Part shown: one piece after another, positions 48,088 through 56,673 of the stretch
Layout of the letters: every line of letters starts with the position of its first letter
How positions within the stretch are numbered: position 1 is the first letter of the stretch
Assembly: GCF_003946215.1 (NCBI RefSeq)
Contig: NZ_RHOW01000006.1
Coordinates: 21,351 to 85,350 of the forward strand
Source: Lapidilactobacillus mulanensis
GTDB taxonomy: Bacteria; Bacillota; Bacilli; Lactobacillales; Lactobacillaceae
Direction of reading: 5' to 3'
DNA: 64,000 nucleotides
Program-made: the position numbers and the translations under genes
Notes under the pieces: model-generated
The model's database searches: none
What the model saw: the letters and a program-made list of their open reading frames with translations, nothing else
What the model was told of the DNA's origin: nothing

Positions 48088-49278
48088 CTATGAAGTTGCC
48101 AGTTTAGATTCGGCTAGTATCCTGGCAAAGTTCAATTCGCCAGGTGTCACATCGATAACTTGACTGATAATTAAGGACACGCCGCCGAGCAAGGTCGCAT
48201 ACCGTGAATTTGAAAGCAATTCGACGGGCGTTTTATCCTTAGTCAAATACGGAATATATCCACGAATAATATCCATCAATTCAGGAATATCCGCAATTAA
48301 ATTTGAATTGATCACTACTTTAGCGGGATCAAGGGTTACGATCGTGTTATAGACAATATTGGCCGTGTAATAACAGAACTCGTCCAAGATGTCGCCGACG
48401 ATTTCATTGCCATCATAATAAAGGGTTTGAATATCGTCGCGAGTCAATTCAGATAAGTCTGTCTGCTCTTTGATTTTTTTCAAGATGGCGTCCTCAGAAC
48501 AGTAGGATTCTATCGATTCAAACTTGTGATTGGGTTTTGCCCCCGCTTCATAAACGACGGCGTGTCCGATTTCGCCGGCTTCACCATGAATTCCAGTAAA
48601 TAAACGATTGTTAATAATAATGCCAGCACCAATACCTTTATGAATGCTGATGCAAACTAAATTGTCGATCTGTTCGCGACTTTCAAAATCTCGTTGATAA
48701 ATAACGGATAGATTGGCTTCATTTTGTAAACCGACGGGTACATTTAATTCATCGCTGAGTATCTGTGCGATATCTTTATCTTGAAAGTCGATATAGGGCG
48801 TATATAAAACTTTGTTATCGTGGACAATGCCATGAATAGCAACCGAAACGCCGAGCAACTTATGCGCTTTGTGATCACTCGCTGAGAATTGGTGGGCTTT
48901 GTCAGTAATGAACGCTAAACGTTCGTCAATACCGATTTCACCGACGCGATGATGCTCGAAAGTTAAAACAAATCCATCAACTCGATTCATCATCACATCA
49001 ATATAGTTGAAGCCGAGATCAAAACTTAGCACATAACCATAATCAGCATTCAGCTGCAACATGGTCGGTTTCCGACCGCCGCGAGCCGAACTGTCACCTT
49101 GGCCTAATTCAATAAATAAATTGGTATCGATCATCTCAGCAACAATTTCGGAAACGGTCACCTTATTCAACTTTAAATTTTTAGAAACCTGACTTCTAGA
49201 AATCGGGCCATAACTAAAAACTTGTTCAAGCACACGTCTTCGATTTAATTCGCGTACGAGATTCTTGCTCGTTTCCAT
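48088..49278 (-). CDS. ROK-family repressor, XylR/NagC type
   Basis: A 396-residue regulator with an N-terminal winged helix (PISRSQVSKNLKLNKVTVSEIVAEM) and a ROK sugar-binding domain with GEAGEIGHAVV near residue 235. The Cys-rich zinc motif usual in ROK proteins is replaced by PNHKFESIESYCSE, so it lacks the standard zinc site. It is divergent from the GH43 xylosidase gene, which suggests it responds to xylose or a xyloside and represses the following genes. The ATG at 49278 has only a weak AAGG site. Confidence 0.85.
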   Translation of the reverse strand: METSKNLVRELNRRRVLEQVFSYGPISRSQVSKNLKLNKVTVSEIVAEMIDTNLFIELGQGDSSARGGRKPTMLQLNADYGYVLSFDLGFNYIDVMMNRVDGFVLTFEHHRVGEIGIDERLAFITDKAHQFSASDHKAHKLLGVSVAIHGIVHDNKVLYTPYIDFQDKDIAQILSDELNVPVGLQNEANLSVIYQRDFESREQIDNLVCISIHKGIGAGIIINNRLFTGIHGEAGEIGHAVVYEAGAKPNHKFESIESYCSEDAILKKIKEQTDLSELTRDDIQTLYYDGNEIVGDILDEFCYYTANIVYNTIVTLDPAKVVINSNLIADIPELMDIIRGYIPYLTKDKTPVELLSNSRYATLLGGVSLIISQVIDVTPGELNFARILAESKLATS

Positions 49279-49386
49279 GGGTATACCTTCTGTCTTTTGT
49301 GGTTAATTATCTATTGATTACATTCTAAGTAAGTATGTCTTACAAAGCAACAGAATCGGTTCTGTTTTGGCGTAATAGAAAACTTA

Positions 49387-49427
49387 TTTATCTTTTTAAT
49401 TAGAACAGGGGTAATTAAAAAGATAAA
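49387..49427. repeat. 16-bp perfect inverted repeat between XylR-type gene and GH43 gene
   Basis: TTTATCTTTTTAATTA (49387-49402) and its exact complement (49412-49427) surround a 9-base loop, GAACAGGGG. A smaller inverted repeat (AACAGAA/TTCTGTT, 49349-49366) lies just to the left. The gap is 351 bases and also holds the GH43 promoter. The large repeat is AT-only in its stem, so it could be a regulator site or a weak RNA hairpin; I cannot tell which. Confidence 0.6.
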
Positions 49428-49547
49428 CACCTTGAGAAATTTTTTGATCAATTTCTCCGCGGTAAAACATTTAAATTTATTAGGGTTCTGGTTGTTGTAA
49501 TAGTGGCAACCGAATGACATGTTATTAACGAAGAATCTTGGAAGGTA

Positions 49548-49576
49548 TTGACTTTCAAAATTGAAAAGGCTATCAT
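49548..49576 (+). promoter_or_regulatory. Promoter of the GH43-GH3 operon
   Basis: TTGACT (49548-49553), 17 bases, and TATCAT (49571-49576). The spacer includes the near-palindrome TTTCAAAATTGAAA. Confidence 0.65.
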
Positions 49577-49593
49577 TCCAAGTGTTTAGATAG

Positions 49594-49614
49594 TTAGTAA
49601 CCAAAACAAACTAA
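49594..49614. promoter_or_regulatory. Possible XylR-type operator
   Basis: TTAGT and ACTAA half-sites, 11 bases apart, lie just downstream of the GH43 promoter and 16 bases before the start codon. The reverse strand reads TTAGTTTGTTTTGG, close to the known Gram-positive xyl operator half-site. Imperfect symmetry keeps this tentative. Confidence 0.4.
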
Positions 49615-49629
49615 TATTAGGAGGCTACT

Positions 49630-51165
49630 ATGAAATATCGTAATCCAATTATTTCTGGGTTTTATCCTGATCCAAGCATTTGCAGAGTTGATAATAAATT
49701 TTATTTGGTTTCTAGTTCTTTTAATTATTTTCCAGGGGTGCCTTTGTTTGAAAGTGATGATTTAATTAACTGGGAGCAGATTGGGCATGTCTTGACACGA
49801 AAAAGTCAATTGGATCTTACTGATGCATCAACTTCAGGTGGTATCTACGCCCCGACAATTCGTTTTCACAATGGCCGATTCTATATGGTAACAACCAATG
49901 TTAATCATGGCGGTAACTTTTATGTTTGGACTGATGATATTCACGGGGAATGGAGTGATCCAATCTACGTAGATCAAGGTGGCATTGATCCATCACTCTA
50001 TTTTGAGAATGATACTGCTTACTTCATGAGTAACGGCGAGGATGATCGAGGCGTTTCTGGAATTACGCAATGTGTTATTGATATCGAGACTGGTCATAAA
50101 TTAACATCTTCTAAATCTTTGTGGCAAGGTGCCGGTGGACGCTACTTGGAGGGACCACATCTTTATAAAATTGATAACTATTATTATTTAATGGCTTCTG
50201 AAGGCGGTACTGAATATGGGCACATGCTAGTCTATGCACGGAGCAAAGATATTGATGGGCCATATGAATCGTACCCAAATAATCCAGTGTTAACTAATCG
50301 AAATTTAGGTGGCTATCAAATTCAAGGGTGTGGTCATGGTGATTTAGTTGACGATCAGTCAGGCAACTGGTGGATGGTCCATCTAGGATTCCGTCAATTG
50401 GATCAGTGGTTGCAGCATCACATTACTGGGCGCGAGGTGTACTTAGTACCAGTTAAATTTGATCAAAATCATTGGTTTACGGCAGGAGTTAACGGAACTA
50501 CTCGTGCAGAAATCGAGACTGACCAATTGCCTACCAATCATAAACAGAAAAGTCCAGCTGATTTTCGATTTGATAACACCCAACTCGGAAAAGAATGGGT
50601 TTTTTTAAGGAATCCAGTTAAAAAGAATTATGACTTAACAGATAATTACTTAAAATTAAAAACGACATCACTGACAAATGAGGAGAAATCGAATTCACCA
50701 TCTATGGTTTTAATTCGGCAATGCCAATTGCAGATTGGACTCAGTGTTGATATACAGACGGGTCATAATGAAGGGGGCATCACGCTCTATATGTCCGATG
50801 AATTGCATTATGATCTTGCTGTTCGACGTTCTGCAAACGAAACATTCGCGTTTCTGAGATTACGCGTGGGTGACGCTTGTCAAATTGTGCATCAAGTAAA
50901 AATCGCTGATACTAGTGCTGAGCTGCAACCAATTTCTCTAAAAATTGATTGCACGAGTTACCAATATAAATTTTCAGTAAATTATCGCGATAAAATATAC
51001 GAGCTTGGTTCTGCGCAAACTAAATATCTTTCCAGTGAGGTTGCTGATAATTTTACAGGGGTCATGATTGGGCTTTATGCACAACAAACCGTGGATGAAA
51101 CACAAGGAGAAGCTGTTTTTAGTAATTTTAGTTATCGCAATTTACCGAAAAAAAGTGAGGCATAG
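49630..51165 (+). CDS. Beta-xylosidase (GH43)
   Basis: A 511-residue two-domain GH43 enzyme. Catalytic acids Asp14 (GFYPDPS), Asp121 (GGIDPSLYF) and Glu175 (RYLEGPHLY) are kept, and the start MKYRNPIISGFYPDPS is typical of XynB-type beta-xylosidases. The C-terminal beta-sandwich follows from about residue 310. No signal peptide, so it acts on imported xylo-oligosaccharides. TAGGAGG precedes the ATG. The GH3 gene follows after 2 bases. Alpha-arabinofuranosidase activity is possible. Confidence 0.9.
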   Translation: MKYRNPIISGFYPDPSICRVDNKFYLVSSSFNYFPGVPLFESDDLINWEQIGHVLTRKSQLDLTDASTSGGIYAPTIRFHNGRFYMVTTNVNHGGNFYVWTDDIHGEWSDPIYVDQGGIDPSLYFENDTAYFMSNGEDDRGVSGITQCVIDIETGHKLTSSKSLWQGAGGRYLEGPHLYKIDNYYYLMASEGGTEYGHMLVYARSKDIDGPYESYPNNPVLTNRNLGGYQIQGCGHGDLVDDQSGNWWMVHLGFRQLDQWLQHHITGREVYLVPVKFDQNHWFTAGVNGTTRAEIETDQLPTNHKQKSPADFRFDNTQLGKEWVFLRNPVKKNYDLTDNYLKLKTTSLTNEEKSNSPSMVLIRQCQLQIGLSVDIQTGHNEGGITLYMSDELHYDLAVRRSANETFAFLRLRVGDACQIVHQVKIADTSAELQPISLKIDCTSYQYKFSVNYRDKIYELGSAQTKYLSSEVADNFTGVMIGLYAQQTVDETQGEAVFSNFSYRNLPKKSEA

Positions 51166-51167
51166 GT

Positions 51168-53876
51168 ATGGACGAATCAGAAAAACAGGCAATCAATATT
51201 GTAGCGCAGCTTTCTTTAGATGAAAAAATTGGTTTGATGACGAGATCTCAGAGACCAGTTCCTCGATTTGGATTGAAAGCCTATCATATTGGTGGCGAGG
51301 CAGCACACGGAATTGTTGCTCGAGAAGATTATCAAACGACCTCTTTTCCAATCCCGTTGACATTTTCACAGACCTGGAATCCGGAACTATTGAAAAAAGT
51401 GGGTTCTGTTATTTCTGATGAGGCTCGAGCTTTATATAATACAACAGGCCAAGATCGTTGGCTGACACCTTGGGCTCCCACGATCGATCTTGAACGCGAT
51501 CCCTTTTGGGGCCGAAATGAGGAAGGCTATGGTGAAGATCCCTATCTTACCGGAACTATTTCTGTAGGGCTGATTAAAGGAATCCAAAATGAAGCGATGG
51601 ATGGATCGCTAAAAGCGGTTGCGGCTCCGAAACATTTTTATGCGAATAATAATGAACAAGAACGCGGTAGCCGCTCTAACTCAATTACAGAGCGAATGAA
51701 ACATGAATATTATCTTAAGCCGTTTATGCTTGCCTTTCGAGATGGCGGTGCACAATCAATGATGACTGCCTATAGTGGTATCAATGGCATTCCGGCGATG
51801 GAATCACCAGATGTGCGTGACTATGTTAAACAAAAATGGCAGATGAAGGGATTTATCGTTACCGACGGTGGTGCACCAAGTATTAACATCGATGATTATC
51901 ATTACTATGATCAAATGTACGAAGTTGTTGCGGATGCACTCCATAAGGGAATTGATTGCTTCGTTGATGAACCAGAGACTATTGAACCCGCAATTAAAGA
52001 AGCCTATCAACGAGGATTAATTACAGACAACATAATCGACCAAGCAGTCGTGAATATTTTAAAAGTTCGTATTCGATTAGGTCAGCTTACCGATTCGACG
52101 GTTTATGATGATTTAAATGAGAATGACATCGGTACAAAAAGTAGCGATGAGCTTGTAAAAGATGTTTATGCACAAGGGACAGTGCTGCTTGAAAATCATT
52201 ACCAGGCGCTTCCAATCCACAATAGTGAGCGAATTTTACTCACGGGGCCAATTGCCGATCGCTTTTATCGTGATTGGTATGCAACGACGCCAATGAATAC
52301 TGAGACATTATTAGATGCTTTGTCGAAGCAGCATGACTCAAATATTACTTATGTAAATAGCAATGATATCGTTAAAATTCATCTGAATAAGGGATATTTA
52401 GCATTTCTTGATGATCAAGCAATCGAGTCTGATCGTGGAGATGAATTTGAACTCGAACGTTGGGGTGAAAATGAAGTCTTTCTTCGCCAAGTAAAGTCTC
52501 AAAGATATGTCAGAATGAGTGAAAACAACAAACTGATTCTAGGGAACACCACTGTTTATGATTGGGTTATTAGAGAAGCACTTTATCTAAATGATCAGAA
52601 CCAGTTGTTTGGACTGTTGCATGAATTTAATTCCGATGATATTAATTCGATGAAAGCTTTACGCCCAGATGAGCACAATACTGTTGGTCGAGTTGAGGTT
52701 ATTGTTGACGGCCTGAAAGCTGTAGAAAAACAGGCAAAATTAGTTGATAAGATTATTTTTGTTGGTGGTAATCAACCAATGATAAATGGACGAGAAACTG
52801 AAGACCGTCAGACCTTGGCATTGCCCGTGAGTCAGCAACAATTAATTCTGATGTTGCAAAATCAATCAGCAAAACTTATTGGTGTTCTTTTAACGGGATA
52901 TCCATTCCTGACGGATAAGTTCAACTTCGACGCATTACTATCAACAGGGTATGCTGGACAGTCGATGGGTACGGCACTTGCTGAGATACTTTATGGCAAA
53001 CGCGAGCCAACAGGGAAATTATCGCAGACTTGGTATGATGAAAAGTGGCATGATTCAAGTATCTTTGATTACGATATTGAGAAGTCGCATAAAACATATC
53101 AATACGTTAATCGTCAGGATGTACATTATGCTTTCGGTTATGGTTTGAACTATTCAGGAAAATTAACGTTGCAGAATTTACGTTTTGCGCAAGATAAGTT
53201 GAGAGTATCATCAGTGCTGCCTCTGACAATCGATGTACTTAACCCAAATAGGAATTTAACCACCGATACGGTGCAGATCTATTTGAATTTTAATGGTAAT
53301 GATGACGTTGCCGCGCGCCAGCAACTAATTGCGTATAAAAAAATCACTTTATCAGCAAAAGATAAAGTGACATTAACATTTAATATTCGTTTGGAAGATT
53401 TTTCTTGGTTTGATCCGCGCACCAATGGCAATTATTTGCCTACTGGTGCGGGGAATATAGTTGCCGGATTCTCATCAGATGATCGTCAACAGATCCAACC
53501 TGTAGAATTTATAAATGAGCGGGCAACAACACGTTTGTTTACAGAAAAAACTTCAGCAAAACTATTTGATGATTACGAAAACATTGAATTAACAAGTCGT
53601 GACTCAGAAAATACACTGGTTAAAATCGGTATTAATTCGAAATTGGTCTACAAAGAGGTTGACTTGCAACGACCAACACTTTCTTTACGATATTATGCAG
53701 ATGAAGCCGGAGAATTACAGATCATTGGGGATAATAGATTGTTGGGAACGATTGAGTTTACAGCAAAATCTTCGCTACAAACCGCGGCAATTAACGTTCC
53801 GATTGGCATTATTTCAGAACTAAAATTCATTTCAAATCAGCCAATAGAAATCCTTGATTTAGAAAATCTTAACTAA
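51168..53876 (+). CDS. Family GH3 glycosidase, long form with an inserted domain
   Basis: A 902-residue cytoplasmic enzyme. The N-terminal barrel carries the nucleophile Asp233 in GFIVTDGGAP and a KHFYANNNE substrate-binding motif. The alpha/beta sandwich follows. An insertion near residues 400-500 (GYLAFLDDQAIESDRGDE...YDWVIREA) looks like a fascin-like or lectin-like segment, and a fibronectin-type domain lies near 670-780. Beta-xylosidase or beta-glucosidase activity is likely, but GH3 specificity cannot be read safely. It is translationally close to the GH43 gene. Confidence 0.9.
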   Translation: MDESEKQAINIVAQLSLDEKIGLMTRSQRPVPRFGLKAYHIGGEAAHGIVAREDYQTTSFPIPLTFSQTWNPELLKKVGSVISDEARALYNTTGQDRWLTPWAPTIDLERDPFWGRNEEGYGEDPYLTGTISVGLIKGIQNEAMDGSLKAVAAPKHFYANNNEQERGSRSNSITERMKHEYYLKPFMLAFRDGGAQSMMTAYSGINGIPAMESPDVRDYVKQKWQMKGFIVTDGGAPSINIDDYHYYDQMYEVVADALHKGIDCFVDEPETIEPAIKEAYQRGLITDNIIDQAVVNILKVRIRLGQLTDSTVYDDLNENDIGTKSSDELVKDVYAQGTVLLENHYQALPIHNSERILLTGPIADRFYRDWYATTPMNTETLLDALSKQHDSNITYVNSNDIVKIHLNKGYLAFLDDQAIESDRGDEFELERWGENEVFLRQVKSQRYVRMSENNKLILGNTTVYDWVIREALYLNDQNQLFGLLHEFNSDDINSMKALRPDEHNTVGRVEVIVDGLKAVEKQAKLVDKIIFVGGNQPMINGRETEDRQTLALPVSQQQLILMLQNQSAKLIGVLLTGYPFLTDKFNFDALLSTGYAGQSMGTALAEILYGKREPTGKLSQTWYDEKWHDSSIFDYDIEKSHKTYQYVNRQDVHYAFGYGLNYSGKLTLQNLRFAQDKLRVSSVLPLTIDVLNPNRNLTTDTVQIYLNFNGNDDVAARQQLIAYKKITLSAKDKVTLTFNIRLEDFSWFDPRTNGNYLPTGAGNIVAGFSSDDRQQIQPVEFINERATTRLFTEKTSAKLFDDYENIELTSRDSENTLVKIGINSKLVYKEVDLQRPTLSLRYYADEAGELQIIGDNRLLGTIEFTAKSSLQTAAINVPIGIISELKFISNQPIEILDLENLN

Positions 53877-53971
53877 TTGAGAAAACACATTTCTAACAAG
53901 GTCAACGCGTAATAGAGAGTGCGACAAAAAAATATTTTTCAATTAGTTAGTAAATCTTATTTACAAATCAA

Positions 53972-54010
53972 ATAAAACGTTTTATAATCAATGTTGTTGA
54001 AACGCTTACA
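53972..54010. promoter_or_regulatory. Palindrome and cre-like site in the GH3-YesL convergent gap
   Basis: A perfect 14-bp palindrome ATAAAACGTTTTAT (53972-53985) is followed by TTGAAACGCTTACA (53997-54010), one mismatch from the CcpA site consensus. The reverse strand reads TGTAAGCGTTTCAA, nearly the motif at 42341. Both flanking genes end here, so its target is not obvious. The rest of the 157-base gap shows nothing. Confidence 0.45.
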
Positions 54011-54033
54011 GATTTGATCAACTAACCTACAAT

Positions 54034-54642
54034 TTATTTTTCACTGTAACGCGCGAAAACCTTACTTAGTACGAAGGATTTAAGATAGGCAACAAAAGCA
54101 AATCCAAACATCAAAATCATTACTCTAGCGAAATTGCTGAAATAAAAGATTGCAATTGTAATTGAATCAATTGCAATTAGTAGCAAACCTTTGAAGAAGT
54201 TTTCAACTGTAATTAAAAATGCGTTCTTGAAAGACTGCCGGACACTGTTTTGATATCTAGCAATAAGTGGGAAAACAAATTCTGTGACAAGGACTGCAAT
54301 AAACATTGTAATTAAGAGAACGACAATGATTGGGGATGAAACAACAGATTTAAAATGCCACCAGAATGATAGATTGAATGCAAGCAAACCAATAAAAGCC
54401 ACACAAATCAAAAACGTTATAGTGCCAGATTTAATATTCTTTTTAAAAGCCCTTAAGTATGATTTTGTTAGGGGAATATCTTCATTATCGATGTATTTAA
54501 TAGTTGTTGCATACAAAGAGGTCATTGCGGATCCAATAGTCACAATAGGAACACAAGAAAAGATAAAGATGATGTTTAGACTGACGAAACTAACTAGAGT
54601 ACGCATAAATTGAAAGAATGAACTGTTGGTATTGAATTTCAT
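54034..54642 (-). CDS. YesL-family membrane protein (DUF624)
   Basis: A 202-residue protein with about five membrane helices, third member of the family in this window. It starts with MKFNTNSSFFQFMRTL behind a weak ribosome site and is divergent from the third importer. It is intact, unlike the copy at 47437. The consistent pairing with LplB-type importers suggests a shared but unknown role. Confidence 0.85.
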   Translation of the reverse strand: MKFNTNSSFFQFMRTLVSFVSLNIIFIFSCVPIVTIGSAMTSLYATTIKYIDNEDIPLTKSYLRAFKKNIKSGTITFLICVAFIGLLAFNLSFWWHFKSVVSSPIIVVLLITMFIAVLVTEFVFPLIARYQNSVRQSFKNAFLITVENFFKGLLLIAIDSITIAIFYFSNFARVMILMFGFAFVAYLKSFVLSKVFARYSEK

Positions 54643-54745
54643 AGTTCTACCACCTTTGTTTTTAGTACAAATTAATGTTAATAATCATAACGCAATTGTT
54701 TCGTGATTAGCAAGTTTCAATTTTTAATTAAGGAGGATGATTAGC

Positions 54746-55708
54746 ATGCAGGAAGTTGCCACGAATAATCAGAAATCAAATAAAAAGAAGCACGACGCTC
54801 ACAGCCAGAAAGAAAAACGTGGAAAGAAATTATTCTTGTTAATTGTTCCGTTTGTTATCTTGGTACTATTGTTTTCGTATTATCCTTTGTTTGGGTGGGT
54901 TTATGCGTTTTTTGATTATCAACCACCAATTCCTTTGAATCAAAGTCCATTTGTTGGATTGAAATGGTTCGAAATGATGGTGCAGAATTCAACACAGTTA
55001 CACCAGATTGGGCAAGTACTTGCAAATACGTTTGCAATGAGTTTCTTGAATATTCTAACTTCATTTTTACCAGTATTATTCGCGATTGGATTAAATGAAA
55101 TTCGGAATAAACACTTCAAGAACTTAATCCAGACGCTAACAACTTTACCAAATTTTATTAGTTGGGTATTGGTTTACTCAATTGCATTCGCGATGTTTTC
55201 AAGCTCAGGTATGGTTAATGAACTGTTACGTAACTTTAACTGGATTAGTGAGCCAATCAAATGGTTAGACAGCGATTCACATACGTGGCTTAAAATGTTG
55301 CTTTGGAGTTTGTGGAAGGGCTTAGGCTGGGGATCAATTATGTACTTGGCCGCGATTTCTGGGATTGATCCAGAACTTTACGAAGCTGGACGTGTTGATG
55401 GTGCCAACCGCCTACAATTGATTCGACATATCACGATCCCAGCATTAATGCCAACTTATTTTGTCATGTTAATGTTAGCGGTTTCTAACTTTCTTTCAAA
55501 TGGTATGGATCAATATTTTGTTTTCCAGAATGCCTTCAACTTACAACATATTCAAGTATTAGATCTATACGTTTATAACGTCGGTATGGGGAATAACAGC
55601 CTTTCATTGGCCACGGCTTTATCAATGCTTAAGAGTTTAGTCAGTGTTGTGCTCTTATTCGTTGTTAACTGGACCTCTAAGAAGACTAGAGGAGAATCTA
55701 TTATTTAG
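54746..55708 (+). CDS. ABC oligosaccharide permease, LplB type
   Basis: A 320-residue permease with a lysine-rich N-terminal tail, six helices and the EAA motif YEAGRVDGANRLQLIRHITIP. The AGGAGG at 54731-54736 decides the start: the ATG at 54746 is 9 bases away, while the ATG at 54737 abuts it. First gene of a complete LplB-LplC-lipoprotein set. Confidence 0.9.
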   Translation: MQEVATNNQKSNKKKHDAHSQKEKRGKKLFLLIVPFVILVLLFSYYPLFGWVYAFFDYQPPIPLNQSPFVGLKWFEMMVQNSTQLHQIGQVLANTFAMSFLNILTSFLPVLFAIGLNEIRNKHFKNLIQTLTTLPNFISWVLVYSIAFAMFSSSGMVNELLRNFNWISEPIKWLDSDSHTWLKMLLWSLWKGLGWGSIMYLAAISGIDPELYEAGRVDGANRLQLIRHITIPALMPTYFVMLMLAVSNFLSNGMDQYFVFQNAFNLQHIQVLDLYVYNVGMGNNSLSLATALSMLKSLVSVVLLFVVNWTSKKTRGESII

Positions 55709-55734
55709 AAGTTTTTGAAGGGAGGATATCAGAG

Positions 55735-56649
55735 ATGAACGTTATTGAAAAAAAAGAAGTAACTCCTGGTGAGCGTATTTTCCAAGTAGTGAATATAACA
55801 TTTTTCGTTATTTTTACACTAATCTGTTTTTATCCATTTTATTATCTACTGATTAACAGTATCTCTGCAAACAACCTGTCTGCAGCGGGAGCAATCAACT
55901 TGATTCCTCGTAATATCCACATTGAAAATTATATTCAAGTCTTACAATTAAGTGGAATTCCGTTGGCGGCCTTGGTATCTGTTGGTAGAACAGTTATCGG
56001 TACGCTTCTGACAGTAATTGCGTCTGCTTTTCTTGGGTTTATGTTTACACAGCAAAAAATGTGGAAGCGTAAATTTTGGTATCGCTTTGTGATTGTCACC
56101 ATGTACTTTAACGCTGGGCTTATTCCCATGTTCATTACCATGAAGAACTTACATCTTACGAATACGTTTTGGGTATATGTGCTACCAGCTATTGTTCAGC
56201 CTTTCAATATTATTTTAGTCAAAACATTTATTGAATCACTGCCTAAATCGTTAGAGGAAGCAGCAGAGTTGGACGGTGCCGGAACATTAACAACTTTCTG
56301 GAAGGTTATCCTCCCAAGTTGTACGCCAATTTTAGCAACAGTTGCCATTTTCACGGCAGTTGGTCAGTGGAATTCATTCCAAGATACTCTTATTTATATC
56401 ACTGATCAAAGATTGTATTCGTTGCAGTACCTACTTTATCAGTATATCAATCAGGCAAGTTCACTTGCCGCAATGGTAAAAAACAGTACAGGAGGTGCGC
56501 TGAATATGGGGGCGATTGCTACACAGCAAACGCCAACATCGATTCGAATGACCGTTTCGGTTATTGTTGTACTACCAATTATGTTTATCTATCCAATGTT
56601 TCAGAAGTATTTTGTTAAAGGTATCATGCTTGGAGCCGTCAAAGGGTAA
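55735..56649 (+). CDS. ABC oligosaccharide permease, LplC type
   Basis: A 304-residue partner permease with six helices and the EAA motif EEAAELDGAGTLTTFWKVILP, ending FVKGIMLGAVKG like other LplC proteins. The ATG follows GGGAGG. It lies 26 bases after the LplB gene and 24 before the lipoprotein gene. Confidence 0.9.
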   Translation: MNVIEKKEVTPGERIFQVVNITFFVIFTLICFYPFYYLLINSISANNLSAAGAINLIPRNIHIENYIQVLQLSGIPLAALVSVGRTVIGTLLTVIASAFLGFMFTQQKMWKRKFWYRFVIVTMYFNAGLIPMFITMKNLHLTNTFWVYVLPAIVQPFNIILVKTFIESLPKSLEEAAELDGAGTLTTFWKVILPSCTPILATVAIFTAVGQWNSFQDTLIYITDQRLYSLQYLLYQYINQASSLAAMVKNSTGGALNMGAIATQQTPTSIRMTVSVIVVLPIMFIYPMFQKYFVKGIMLGAVKG

Positions 56650-56673
56650 TTATTTCGAGGAGGAAAATGGGAA

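Noticed and set aside
49311..49604. Reverse-strand frame of 97 codons in the XylR-GH43 gap
   Set aside because: It crosses the inverted repeats and the GH43 promoter, is AT-rich noise, and lacks a convincing start.
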